From an uncultured Pelagibacteraceae bacterium (lineage in GTDB: Bacteria > Pseudomonadota > Alphaproteobacteria > Pelagibacterales > Pelagibacteraceae), in contig CABYZU010000005.1 of assembly GCA_902523495.1 (NCBI GenBank), forward strand, positions 1-47,358: a stretch of DNA of 47,358 nucleotides. Direction: 5' to 3'. The position numbers were made by a program, and so were the translations under genes. This document shows positions 16,475-24,782 of the stretch, one piece after another; the first letter of the stretch is position 1; each line of letters starts with the position of its first letter. The notes beneath the pieces are model-generated. The model was not told the DNA's origin. It saw only the letters and a list, made by a program, of their open reading frames with translations, and searched no databases.

Positions 16475-17785
16475 TTAGCTTACCGCAAAACTTACAACAC
16501 TCAGTATTGCCACAACCCATATTGCTGGAGAAGTACTCGAAAATTTTCCAGTAAATATTTTTATTAAAGCATATGAAACAAATGCCAAAGCAATTCCGTT
16601 GCTGATACTATAAGTCAATGGCATTGCGATCATGGCTAAAATTGCCGGAGCTGACTCTGAAATGTCATTCCATTCTATATCTGTAATATTTCTAATAAAT
16701 AAAACGGAAACAAAGAGTAAAGCCGCACCATCAATTTGTTTTGGCAAACTAGTTGCAAGAGGTGCAAAAAATATACATGCTAAAAACAATATACCTATCA
16801 CAAGGGAAGTCATACCAGTCTTACCACCAGCTTTAACACCAGCTCCTGACTCAACATAACTAGTAACAGTTGTTGTTCCCATCATAGCACCAGCAACAGT
16901 CCCAACACTGTCAGACAACATTGCTTTATTAATGTCTTGAACTTTTCCCTGTTTATCAACTTTGCCCGCAACATTTGCTACAGAAGTTAATGTTCCAGCT
17001 GTATCAAAGAAATCTATAAATAGCAGAGTAAATATTACTGTAGACATTCCAGCAGTCATGGCAGCCGATAAGTCAAATTCAAAAAGGTATGTCATGGGAG
17101 GAGGTGCACTTGCTAAACCATTAAATTTAGCCAGACCAGTAGCCCAAGCAATAACGCTAAAAACCAAAATACCTATAATGATATTTCCTTTTACGTTCAT
17201 CTTTTCAAGAACAATAATTGCTATAAATGTTGCGCATCCAAGAAGTACTAATGGGTCGCTTAAATTTCCAAGTTGTACTAGCGTTACAGGATTATCAACT
17301 ACAACTTCCATAATTTGTAATCCAATAATTGCAAGAAATAATCCAATACCAGCACCAATTCCTAGTTTTAAACTTTTTGGAATTGAGTTAATCAACCAGG
17401 CTCTTATCGGTGTAAGTGAGATGATTAAGAACAATACCCCAGCAACTAAAACTGCACCAAGAGCTTCTTGTGGCGTATAACCCATGCCAGCACAAACTCC
17501 AAAAGCAACAAACGCATTAATACCCATACCTGGGGCAAGTCCAATTGGCCAAGTTTTTCCGTAAAAAGCCATTATAAAGCAAGCTAACGCTGTTGCTAAA
17601 ATAGTTGCCGTATATACTGCGCCGAAATCAAAGAACCCTTTTTCAGGGCCGGCAAACTCCCCTGATAAGATGAATGGATTTAAAAACATTATGTAAGCCA
17701 TTGTTAAGAACGTCGTTGTTCCAGCAATTACTTCAGTTTTAAAATCTGTTTTATGTTTTTTGTATTCAAAATATTTTTCAAGCAT
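16475..17785 (-). CDS. NCS2-family purine permease (AzgA-like)
   Basis: This 436-residue inner-membrane transporter belongs to the AzgA branch of the nucleobase:cation symporter 2 family (hypoxanthine/guanine/adenine uptake). Family marks are the TEVIAGTTTFLTMAYIMF start, GLAPGMGINAF in the third helix, and FIDFFDTAGTLTSVA with the conserved acidic residue. About twelve to fourteen membrane segments are expected. Unusually for this window, the start codon has a full Shine-Dalgarno (AGGAGG, 17790-17795) and a leader of over 100 bp. It faces the phosphoribosyltransferase gene, making a transport-plus-salvage pair. Confidence 0.92.
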   Translation of the reverse strand: MLEKYFEYKKHKTDFKTEVIAGTTTFLTMAYIMFLNPFILSGEFAGPEKGFFDFGAVYTATILATALACFIMAFYGKTWPIGLAPGMGINAFVAFGVCAGMGYTPQEALGAVLVAGVLFLIISLTPIRAWLINSIPKSLKLGIGAGIGLFLAIIGLQIMEVVVDNPVTLVQLGNLSDPLVLLGCATFIAIIVLEKMNVKGNIIIGILVFSVIAWATGLAKFNGLASAPPPMTYLFEFDLSAAMTAGMSTVIFTLLFIDFFDTAGTLTSVANVAGKVDKQGKVQDINKAMLSDSVGTVAGAMMGTTTVTSYVESGAGVKAGGKTGMTSLVIGILFLACIFFAPLATSLPKQIDGAALLFVSVLFIRNITDIEWNDISESAPAILAMIAMPLTYSISNGIALAFVSYALIKIFTGKFSSTSPAIWVVAILSVVSFAVS

Positions 17786-17789
17786 TTAT

Positions 17790-17795
17790 CCTCCT
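17790..17795 (-). promoter_or_regulatory. Perfect Shine-Dalgarno for the NCS2 permease
   Basis: Read on the minus strand this is AGGAGG, four bases before the ATG. Most genes in the window have no recognisable Shine-Dalgarno, so this strong site confirms the start and hints at high or regulated translation. Confidence 0.75.
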
Positions 17796-17911
17796 ATAAA
17801 TAGCAAAATATTTGATTCTTTCCTGCATTACCCCTCAAAACTAATTCTTATTAACAATTTTCAACCCACAAGTTTATATTTATGCCATAATTACGTTGTT
17901 ATTATAAAATT

Positions 17912-18217
17912 ATGAAAAAAAATAAGATCTTAATTCTAAGTGTATTTATAATATTTACTTTATTAGGTTGTCAGACAATTAAGCAAAAAACTGACGCTAT
18001 TGTTGAGAAGGAAAATAAAAAATTAAGTGCATATATAGGTAAGTCCTCTCAGGATTTAAAAACCAGTTTAGGTATCCCAGATGAAGATTTTAAAAATGAA
18101 AAAGGAAATTTAGTTTTAGTTTATAACACAAAAAAATACGGAATACCTTGCGAAAGAAGATTTGAAGTAAACGCAAAATTGGTTGTAATTGGATTTGTTT
18201 CTAACGGTTGCTTTTGA
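17912..18217 (+). CDS. Small putative lipoprotein of unknown function
   Basis: This 101-residue protein has a classical lipoprotein signal: a KKNK n-region, a hydrophobic core and the lipobox LLGC with the acylated Cys at 20. The mature part starts with a Lys-rich helix, then SAYIGKSSQDLKTSLGIPDE, and ends with paired cysteines (PCERRFE and SNGCF) that could form a disulfide. The layout of a short helix followed by beta strands recalls the SmpA/OmlA/BamE-like group of small outer-membrane lipoproteins, but I cannot assign it. It is divergent from the NCS2 gene and ends facing Hsp20. Confidence 0.78.
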   Translation: MKKNKILILSVFIIFTLLGCQTIKQKTDAIVEKENKKLSAYIGKSSQDLKTSLGIPDEDFKNEKGNLVLVYNTKKYGIPCERRFEVNAKLVVIGFVSNGCF

Positions 18218-18222
18218 TTACC

Positions 18223-18243
18223 TGCGGAGAGTTTATCTCCGCA
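18223..18243. terminator. Perfect hairpin between the convergent lipoprotein and Hsp20 genes
   Basis: An exact 8-base inverted repeat (tgcggaga and tctccgca) with a five-base loop lies just after the lipoprotein stop codon and before the Hsp20 stop codon on the opposite strand. GC-rich palindromes are rare in this AT-rich region. There is no clear T-run on either side, so it may slow or process transcripts rather than act as a textbook intrinsic terminator. Confidence 0.55.
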
Positions 18244-18255
18244 AGCAAGGTATAC

Positions 18256-18702
18256 TTATTTAATTTCAATAAGTTTTCTTTTTTTATGCTCAGGAACAAT
18301 TCTTTCACAAGATATTGTTAAAAGACCATCTTTTAACTCGGCAGCATTTACTTTTACATCATCAGCTATAGTAAATGATCTAGCAAATTGTCTTTGAGAA
18401 ATACCTTTGTGAATTATTTCTCCATCAGCATTATTATTTTCTGATTTATTAACTTGTTTAGTTCTAACTGTTAATAAATTATCTTCAAACTCAACTTCAA
18501 CATCGTTTTTATTAAAACCAGCTAAAGCAACTTCAATTGCATAGTTATCTTTACCAGTTTTTCGGATGTTATAAGGTGGGTAGTTTGACTGCATCGTCAA
18601 AGAACCGTTACCAAGCATATTTTCAAATTGGTCAAACATATCGTCAAAACCAATTGAAAAAGGTCTTAGTGAGTTGAATATAGATAAATCCTTACTTGTC
18701 AT
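18256..18702 (-). CDS. Small heat shock protein, Hsp20/IbpA family
   Basis: This ATP-independent holdase is 148 residues long. The N-terminal part (about 1-38) begins SIFNSLRPFSIGFDDMFDQFE like IbpA-type proteins. The alpha-crystallin domain follows (about 40-135) with YNIRKTGKDNYAIEVALAGF and the ELKDGLLTI signature. The C-terminal tail contains a LIEI element resembling the I-x-I anchor that links oligomers. It has a full AGGAGG Shine-Dalgarno (18708-18713) and, upstream, a near-perfect heat-shock sigma factor promoter, so heat induction by RpoH is strongly suggested. Confidence 0.94.
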   Translation of the reverse strand: MTSKDLSIFNSLRPFSIGFDDMFDQFENMLGNGSLTMQSNYPPYNIRKTGKDNYAIEVALAGFNKNDVEVEFEDNLLTVRTKQVNKSENNNADGEIIHKGISQRQFARSFTIADDVKVNAAELKDGLLTISCERIVPEHKKRKLIEIK

Positions 18703-18707
18703 AATAT

Positions 18708-18713
18708 CCTCCT
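18708..18713 (-). promoter_or_regulatory. Perfect Shine-Dalgarno for hsp20
   Basis: On the minus strand this reads AGGAGG, five bases before the ATG. A UUGCUU stretch (18719-18724 on the plus strand, read in reverse) lies only a few bases upstream and could partly pair with it in the RNA. Confidence 0.75.
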
Positions 18714-18765
18714 TTGTTAAGCAAGTTTATTTATTGTTAGCCCCGGTAGGCGACCAACGTTATAT

Positions 18766-18793
18766 ATATGGGGGTTATTTGTTTTTTTTCAAG
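18766..18793 (-). promoter_or_regulatory. Heat-shock (sigma-32/RpoH) promoter of hsp20
   Basis: On the minus strand the -35 element is CTTGAAA (18787-18793) and the -10 element is CCCCATAT (18766-18773), separated by 13 bases. This equals the E. coli sigma-32 consensus CTTGAAA-N11-16-CCCCATnT. A transcript would start near 18759 and carry a leader of about 55 bases before the hsp20 ATG. Such an exact match in AT-rich DNA, directly upstream of a heat-shock gene, is unlikely to be chance. Confidence 0.88.
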
Positions 18794-18796
18794 GTA

Positions 18797-20878
18797 TTAA
18801 ATTTTAATTTTTTCAGAAATCTTTAAAATAAATGCGTAGTCAAAAGCTATTTCTTCGATGGCACCATCTCTGCCTGACTTACCTCCGTGGCCTGCGTTCA
18901 TTTCAGTCTTCAACAAAAGTAATTTATTATCAGTTTTTAAATCTCTAAGTTTGGCTGTAAATTTTGCTGGTTCATCAAATAATACTCTATTATCACTTAA
19001 GCTTGTAGTAATTAACATGTGAGGGTAATCCATTTTTTTAATATTATTATATGGAGCATAAGAATAAATATAATCAAAATGATCTTTTTTATCTTTTGCA
19101 TTTCCGAATTCATCAAATTCTCCAACAGTAAGAGGCAAAGAATGATCCAAATTAGTTGTTAATGAGTCAACAAACGGTACAGCCATAACAATTCCAAGAA
19201 ATAATTCTGGGGATTGATTAACTACTGCTCCCATTAATAAACCACCAGCCGATCCACCCATACCAATTATTTTTCCTTTCGATGAATATCCTTTTTCAAT
19301 CAAAAACCTTGCTACGTGGATGTAATCTTCAAAAGTGTTTTTTTTATTAAGAAGCTTGCCTTCTTTCCACCATTTCATTCCTTTTTCCATTCCCCCTCTA
19401 ATATGTGCAGTTACCCAAATAATATCTCTGTCAATTAAACTCAATCTAGTTGAGGAAAAATCTGGAGTCATTGAACTTCCATATGACCCATAGCCATATA
19501 AAAGTAAATTTGCTGTTCCATTAATTTTTGTTTTTTTGTGCCTAGTAATTGTAAGTGGAACTAATCTTCCATCATGAGAAGGGCACTCTAATCTTTCGAC
19601 TATATAGTCATCTGGATTATGACCAGATGGGATTTCTTGTTCTTTTACTAATTTTTTTTCTTTTGTTTTCAAATTGTATAAATAAGTTTTATTTGGTGTT
19701 TTCGGAGATGAATATGACAAGTAAACTGAGTCAGTATTTTTATTTCTTTGTATCAATGAAACACTGGGCACAATCACAGATTCGTCAGTAAATTTTAATT
19801 CTTCTTCAATCCCTGTTTGTTTATTTCTTACAAATAATTTTCCTAATGCATTTGATTTTTCCCCTCTGATAATCCAATCATTTAAAAAAATTAATCCTCC
19901 AATTAAAACCTCTTCTTTAGCAGCTATATAAGTTTCCCACTTTTGATTTGATAAATCATCGCATTTTTCGATTTTAAAATCTTCTGCTTCATCATTAGTA
20001 TGACAATAAAAATATCCACCCCAAGAATTGATTGAATAAATTACACCCTTTTTTCTTTTTTTAATTAATTTTGGCTTTGGATTTTTTTCTGTTACCTCGA
20101 AGTAGTATTGTTCGGAAGTATTATGATCTGATGTTGTTATAAAAAAATATTTTTCATCTGAACTTAAACTTATGCTCACAGCAAATGCTTCACTTTTCTC
20201 TTCAAAAATCAGCTCATCATCTTTGACTGAGGATCCAATTTTGTGTCTAAATATTTTTCTTGGTCTATGAAATTCATCAAGCTTTGAATAAAAAAAATAT
20301 TGATCGTCCAAACTAAAAGTAATACTTCCGCTTGTTTCTTCTATTTTCTCAGTGACTAATTTTCCTGAGGTAATATTTCTTATGTAAATTATATAATATT
20401 CAGATCCTTTTAAGTCTAAAGAATAGCCTAAAAGTTTATCGTTATAACTTACCTCTAAATCACCTACACCGAAATATTCAGTTTTTAATTTCTCTTTTTC
20501 TACATCACCATTCCAAAATTCTTCAACAATATCACTTCCAATTTTCTTTCTAAGTTTTATCGAATAATTTCCCACTGCAGTTGTTTTAGTCCAATATTCA
20601 TATTCTTTGTCTTTAAATCTTAATGACTCATCATCTAACTTTATTCTACCTTTAATTTCATCAAATAAGATTTTCTGATATTTTTTTGTGTCTTTTAAAT
20701 TATGTTCTGTAAAATTATTTTCCTCTTCAAGATATTTCCTAACATCTGGAAGTAGCTTGGAACTATCTTTTAAAACCTCAAGAATATTATCCTGATGGAT
20801 CCAACTATAATTATCTTCCCACGTCGTATTGTGACAAGATTTAAGCTCTGATTTTTTTTTGAGTTGTGGTATTTTCAT
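18797..20878 (-). CDS. ptrB: Oligopeptidase B (S9 family serine peptidase)
   Basis: This cytosolic peptidase of 693 residues cleaves short peptides after basic residues. The N-terminal seven-bladed propeller (about 70-410) is followed by the alpha/beta hydrolase domain. The catalytic triad can be read directly: Ser543 in GGSAGG, Asp629 in SLSDNRV and His664 in NAGHGG. LLYGYGSYG and HIRGGMEKG in the catalytic domain are typical of oligopeptidase B rather than prolyl oligopeptidase. Its start codon lies only 14 bp from that of the divergent J-domain gene, so promoter elements must lie within the coding sequences. Confidence 0.92.
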   Translation of the reverse strand: MKIPQLKKKSELKSCHNTTWEDNYSWIHQDNILEVLKDSSKLLPDVRKYLEEENNFTEHNLKDTKKYQKILFDEIKGRIKLDDESLRFKDKEYEYWTKTTAVGNYSIKLRKKIGSDIVEEFWNGDVEKEKLKTEYFGVGDLEVSYNDKLLGYSLDLKGSEYYIIYIRNITSGKLVTEKIEETSGSITFSLDDQYFFYSKLDEFHRPRKIFRHKIGSSVKDDELIFEEKSEAFAVSISLSSDEKYFFITTSDHNTSEQYYFEVTEKNPKPKLIKKRKKGVIYSINSWGGYFYCHTNDEAEDFKIEKCDDLSNQKWETYIAAKEEVLIGGLIFLNDWIIRGEKSNALGKLFVRNKQTGIEEELKFTDESVIVPSVSLIQRNKNTDSVYLSYSSPKTPNKTYLYNLKTKEKKLVKEQEIPSGHNPDDYIVERLECPSHDGRLVPLTITRHKKTKINGTANLLLYGYGSYGSSMTPDFSSTRLSLIDRDIIWVTAHIRGGMEKGMKWWKEGKLLNKKNTFEDYIHVARFLIEKGYSSKGKIIGMGGSAGGLLMGAVVNQSPELFLGIVMAVPFVDSLTTNLDHSLPLTVGEFDEFGNAKDKKDHFDYIYSYAPYNNIKKMDYPHMLITTSLSDNRVLFDEPAKFTAKLRDLKTDNKLLLLKTEMNAGHGGKSGRDGAIEEIAFDYAFILKISEKIKI

Positions 20879-20892
20879 TAGATTAAAAATAT

Positions 20893-21396
20893 ATGAATAT
20901 AATAATTTATACAGTGGTTATATTAACCATTTTTTATTTTCTACTGCGTTTAATAACTAAAATTTCATCTAGGAAAATTTCAAAAGGCCTAAGATTTCTT
21001 GTTATATTAGGATTAATTGCTTTAGCAGTTTTGTTTGCTATTGGTGGAAAATTTTTATTAACCTTACCTCTTACCTTGGCAAGTTTAGCTTTATTAAAAT
21101 TAAAAGGTTTGTCTATTTTTCAATTAATTTCCCTTTTTAGGCTTATCCAAACATTAAGAAGATCTGGTCGCTTTTCTTTTAACCAAGCAGGTGCTAACAA
21201 TGTATCGTCTATATCAGTTTCAGAAGCATATAAGATTTTGAATTTAGATATGAGTAAAAAAATTAGCAAAGAGGATGTAAATAAAGCATATATAAAAATA
21301 CAAAAAAAAATTCATCCAGATGTTTCTCCAGAAACTGCCAGATTATCATCAATAGTCAACGAAGCCAAAGATATCGTTTTAAATGATATTTCTTAA
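20893..21396 (+). CDS. Membrane-anchored J-domain (DnaJ-like) protein
   Basis: This 167-residue protein has hydrophobic segments at the N-terminus (about 1-20, 33-50 and 53-70) and a C-terminal J domain (about 108-165) with the diagnostic HPD at 141-143 that stimulates DnaK ATPase. The layout of membrane segments first and a short J domain last is like alphaproteobacterial relatives of mitochondrial Pam18/Tim14. It would recruit DnaK to the inner membrane, perhaps for translocation or membrane protein quality control; that role is inferred. Its 3' end overlaps the convergent GT9 gene by 4 bp. Confidence 0.85.
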   Translation: MNIIIYTVVILTIFYFLLRLITKISSRKISKGLRFLVILGLIALAVLFAIGGKFLLTLPLTLASLALLKLKGLSIFQLISLFRLIQTLRRSGRFSFNQAGANNVSSISVSEAYKILNLDMSKKISKEDVNKAYIKIQKKIHPDVSPETARLSSIVNEAKDIVLNDIS

Positions 21397-22355
21397 TTAA
21401 CGACTTCTATAAATTTTTCAAAAATTTTTTGCGGATCTATTTTTTCTTTACCTAAAGACTTATGTGATACTGTTCTTTCTCCTTCTGGAATTATTGGAAA
21501 CATTTTTGTACTATAATTTCCATAAATCAAGGGAGTATCAGCCATTAATGTGATTGTTTTAATTCCTAAAGCTGAGGATAAATGACTAAAGCTTGAGTCG
21601 TTACAAATAGATATATTGCAACACTTAATTAATGGTAAGATTTCATTAATCGTTAAATTATCTAGACGAGTGCAAGAATTTTTAAATTTAGACTGCAAAA
21701 TTTCATTTAATATTTCTTGTTCTTCATTTGTTTTACCTGTTGCAAGAAAAAATTTGCAATTTTTTATATTTGAGATTTTATCAATGACACTTAAAAAAGT
21801 TTTTGCAGGAATTCTTTTTGTAGGTCCAGAACCACCAATACCTAGAAGAATATTTAAATTATTTTTATCTATTTGAAATTTTTGTGCTGCTTTAGAAATT
21901 AATCCATTGTCAATTTGCACTTCAGGATCTTCATTTACGTCTAAATTTAAATTTGTTTTTAAGAATTTTTTAGGAACTTCGGTTATGTGTTGATTGGTTT
22001 TTGTGAACAAGGGATATTGGTAAACTTGTGGAATTCCAGATATTTTAGCGATCAAGCTAAATCTTAGAGATGAATTGAAAATAAAAATTTTTTCAAATTT
22101 ATGTTTTTTTAAATCGGTCGCTAAATTAAAAATACCAAAAAAACCACTATGCCTATTATTCGTTTTATTATCTCTTTCTAAGATAAGAATTTTATCAATA
22201 TATTTTGTCTGGTGTAAATATTGATTAGCTTTAGAGTTTTCTTTTACTAATATACTTATTGGTGAATTAAATTTTTTGGACAAAGCCTTTATAAATGGTA
22301 AGAAAATTACGGTATCTCCAATACCCATTCTGCTCTGAACTGCTAATATTTTCAT
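21393..22355 (-). CDS. Glycosyltransferase family 9 (heptosyltransferase-like)
   Basis: This 320-residue protein has the GT-B layout of ADP-heptose:LPS heptosyltransferases. An N-terminal Rossmann half begins KILAVQSRMGIGDTVIFLPF. The second half shows GIGGSGPTKRIPAKTF, the usual start of the donor-binding domain, and SICNDSSFSHLSSALG, the conserved Asp-Ser/Ser-His helix. It probably adds a heptose or similar sugar to the lipopolysaccharide core at the cytoplasmic face. It is divergent (48 bp) from the DapA-family gene. The exact sugar is not determined. Confidence 0.86.
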   Translation of the reverse strand: MKILAVQSRMGIGDTVIFLPFIKALSKKFNSPISILVKENSKANQYLHQTKYIDKILILERDNKTNNRHSGFFGIFNLATDLKKHKFEKIFIFNSSLRFSLIAKISGIPQVYQYPLFTKTNQHITEVPKKFLKTNLNLDVNEDPEVQIDNGLISKAAQKFQIDKNNLNILLGIGGSGPTKRIPAKTFLSVIDKISNIKNCKFFLATGKTNEEQEILNEILQSKFKNSCTRLDNLTINEILPLIKCCNISICNDSSFSHLSSALGIKTITLMADTPLIYGNYSTKMFPIIPEGERTVSHKSLGKEKIDPQKIFEKFIEVVN

Positions 22356-22403
22356 ATAGTATTTATAAACTTTACTGAGTATATTTTTATATAAATTTTT
22401 ATT

Positions 22404-23288
22404 ATGACAAAAATAAGTGGAATTTTTGCTGCTTCAATGTCAGTGCTTAACAATGATTTAAGCCTGAATGTTGAAAAAACTATAATGCATGCTGAGAAGC
22501 TTATCGATCAAGGTTGTCATGGCACGGTAATATTTGGCAGCACAGGTCAATCTCAATTAATACCTATTTCTGAAAAAATTGACTTACTTAACAATATTTC
22601 AAAAAGCAAATATCAGGATAAACATATAATTGGCACAGGTCTAAACTCTTTAGGTGAAACAATAAATTTTATAAAGATAGCAATTTCATTGAACCTAAAT
22701 AAATTTTTAATTATGCCTCCCGCCTATTATAGTTATGGTGATACAGAGGTTTTGGATTTTTATTCTAGAATAATTAATTCTGTGCCAGATTGTAAAATTA
22801 TTCTTTATAATTTTGAAAAACTAAGTGGTTATAAATTTAGTTTGCAGTGTGTAGAAAAACTTGTTAATGAATTTCCAGAACAAATAATTGGAGTAAAAGA
22901 CAGCTCTTATAACTTGTATGATAATTTAAAGCTTAAAAATTTTTCTATTTTACCAGGTTCAGAGACTAAATTGTTAAAAGGTTTGGAATTAGGATGTTCC
23001 GGTATAATAACCGCAACATGCAATGTTACAGCGAAATTATCAAGGAAGGTTTATGATGATTTTTTTGCAGGAAAAAAGCAGTTACATAATGATAAACTAT
23101 GTGATGTGAGAATTGCTTTTGACAAATATAATCTTATTTCAGGTTTACATACTTACTGTGCTAAAAATGATAATATATATAAAAATATTTTACCACCACT
23201 AAGTCTCTTAAATCGAAATGATGAAAAAGAATTAATAAATAGGTTAAAGGATTTAGAATTTTATAATAAATCAACTTTGGCGGCATAA
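22404..23288 (+). CDS. DapA/NanA-family aldolase (dihydrodipicolinate synthase family)
   Basis: This 294-residue TIM-barrel class I aldolase carries the Schiff-base Lys165 in IIGVKDSS and the catalytic Tyr135 in ILYNFE. The substrate loop reads GSTGQS (45-50) rather than the GTTGE of true dihydrodipicolinate synthases, and the active-site Arg position is not obvious. It is therefore more likely a paralogue acting on another pyruvate-derived keto acid (for example a sugar acid) than the lysine enzyme DapA. It is followed after one base by cfa, so the two are in one transcript, with no clear metabolic link. Confidence 0.85.
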   Translation: MTKISGIFAASMSVLNNDLSLNVEKTIMHAEKLIDQGCHGTVIFGSTGQSQLIPISEKIDLLNNISKSKYQDKHIIGTGLNSLGETINFIKIAISLNLNKFLIMPPAYYSYGDTEVLDFYSRIINSVPDCKIILYNFEKLSGYKFSLQCVEKLVNEFPEQIIGVKDSSYNLYDNLKLKNFSILPGSETKLLKGLELGCSGIITATCNVTAKLSRKVYDDFFAGKKQLHNDKLCDVRIAFDKYNLISGLHTYCAKNDNIYKNILPPLSLLNRNDEKELINRLKDLEFYNKSTLAA

Positions 23289-23289
23289 A

Positions 23290-24477
23290 ATGCAATTAGC
23301 AAGATTTCTTAATAAAATTTTTAAAAAAGGTGGTTTTGTGTTAACTGATGCTAATTCTAAAGATTATATTATTGGAGAACCAGACAATAACCCTATTAAA
23401 TTAAAAATTTTAAATAAAAATCTTCATTATAAATTGTTATTTCATCCTGATTTATATTTTGGTGAGGCATATACCAATGGTGAAATTGTAATTGAAAACG
23501 GTACCCTGACAGATTTTTTAGATCTTGCCTTAATGAATTTTGGAAGGGGAGAATTAAACTTTTTCAGTTATTTAATTAACAGATTAAGGGGATCATATAG
23601 ATATTTAACTAACTTTAATTTTATTAAAAAATCCAAAATAAATGTATCTCACCATTATGATATTAAGGACGACTTGTATGACTTATTTTTAGATCCAAAA
23701 AAACAATATTCTTGTGCATATTTTAAAAATGAAAATGATAGTTTAGAAATAGCTCAAAATAACAAAATTCAACATATAATTAAAAAATTAAATATAAAAC
23801 CTAATCAAAAAGTTTTAGATATTGGATGTGGCTGGGGTTCACTTGCCATCGATATAGCCAAAAGTGCTCAATGTGAAGTAACAGGTATTACTTTATCAGA
23901 GAATCAACTTAATCATTGTACCCAAAAAGCTAAAGAATTGAATTTAGAAAATCAAGTAAAATTTAAATTAATGGATTATAGAGAGTTGAACGAAAAATTT
24001 GATAGAATTGTGAGTGTTGGGATGTTTGAACATGTTGGAAGGAAATTTTATAAAAAATTTTTCAAACAAATTGAAAAAATGTTGAAAGAGGATGGGGTTT
24101 CATTGATACACACCATCGGATCTGTTAATCCTCCAAGAGATCCTCATCCATGGATTACGAAATATATTTTTCCTGGTGGTTATACTCCAAGTTTAAGCGA
24201 AGTAACCAACCCTATTGAAAAAGCTGGCTTAATAGTGACAGATATTGAGGTTTTAAGGCTTCATTATGCACACACGTTGAGACATTGGAAAGAAAATTAT
24301 TTAAAAAATAAAGATAAAATTATCCAAATGTTTGATGAAAAATTTTTTAGAATGTGGGAGTTTTATCTTGCAGGTTGTGAAATGGCATTCAAGTGGGGAG
24401 ATCAAGTTGTATATCAATTTCAACTTACTAAAAATTATAATTCAACACCTGTGACTAGAGACTATATTTATCAATAA
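23290..24477 (+). CDS. cfa: Cyclopropane-fatty-acyl-phospholipid synthase
   Basis: This SAM-dependent enzyme adds a methylene bridge to unsaturated acyl chains of membrane phospholipids. The 395-residue protein has the N-terminal lipid-binding domain (about 1-110), the VSHHYDIKDDLY segment at 119-130, the SAM-binding VLDIGCGWGS at 175-184 and the conserved SVGMFEHVG and CEMAFKWGDQVVYQFQL blocks. It starts one base after the aldolase gene. An AT-only inverted repeat (arms 24469-24476 and 24480-24487) spans its stop codon. Confidence 0.93.
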   Translation: MQLARFLNKIFKKGGFVLTDANSKDYIIGEPDNNPIKLKILNKNLHYKLLFHPDLYFGEAYTNGEIVIENGTLTDFLDLALMNFGRGELNFFSYLINRLRGSYRYLTNFNFIKKSKINVSHHYDIKDDLYDLFLDPKKQYSCAYFKNENDSLEIAQNNKIQHIIKKLNIKPNQKVLDIGCGWGSLAIDIAKSAQCEVTGITLSENQLNHCTQKAKELNLENQVKFKLMDYRELNEKFDRIVSVGMFEHVGRKFYKKFFKQIEKMLKEDGVSLIHTIGSVNPPRDPHPWITKYIFPGGYTPSLSEVTNPIEKAGLIVTDIEVLRLHYAHTLRHWKENYLKNKDKIIQMFDEKFFRMWEFYLAGCEMAFKWGDQVVYQFQLTKNYNSTPVTRDYIYQ

Positions 24478-24488
24478 ATTATTGATAG

Positions 24489-24782
24489 GGTCATTTCTCC
24501 TCAGAAATTAAAAAAAAACAAAAAAAATCAAAAAAAAAAAAAACTAAAAAGAAAAATAAAGTAACCAAAGTTAAAAGAAAAATAAATAGAATTAGAAAAA
24601 GATCTAAAAAACAAAGAAAAAATAAGTTAATTAGTAAAAAGAAAAAAATTAAGTCTAAAAAACCAAAAAAAGTCAATTATCAGCTAAAAATAAAAAAAAA
24701 ACAGATAGATAGCCTGGTCTTAAAACTAGTTAAATTTCAATTATCTCTTAAGCCTCAGTTTAATTTTAAATTTAATTTTGGT
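24489..24782 (+). other. Open, Lys-rich in-frame extension upstream of the coiled-coil gene, no canonical start
   Basis: This 294-base interval has no annotated gene, but the frame of the downstream coiled-coil protein stays open through all 98 codons after a TAG at 24486-24488. The other two frames hit stops early (24509 and 24562). The implied peptide is nearly half Lys, with Arg, Asn and Ser, ending in LKPQFNFKFNFG. There is no ATG, GTG or TTG in frame. The DNA contains A-runs of 9, 7 and 14 bases (the longest at 24530-24543). It may be coding with a non-standard start, coding with an indel in an A-run, or an untranslated leader. Confidence 0.5.

Noticed and set aside
16962..17480. A 172-codon plus-strand frame
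   Set aside because: It lies inside the NCS2 permease on the other strand, and the permease motifs are clear.
17786..17911. A classical purine riboswitch before the NCS2 permease
   Set aside because: The conserved three-way junction core and its loop sequences are absent; only a weak hairpin and G-rich stretches are seen.
24469..24487. An 8-bp inverted repeat over the cfa stop codon as a terminator
   Set aside because: The stem is entirely A/T and is not followed by a T-run, so chance in AT-rich DNA is likely.
24491..24676. A minus-strand open frame rich in Phe and Leu
   Set aside because: It is the complement of the A-rich Lys-coding stretch; its composition is an artefact of poly-A tracts.
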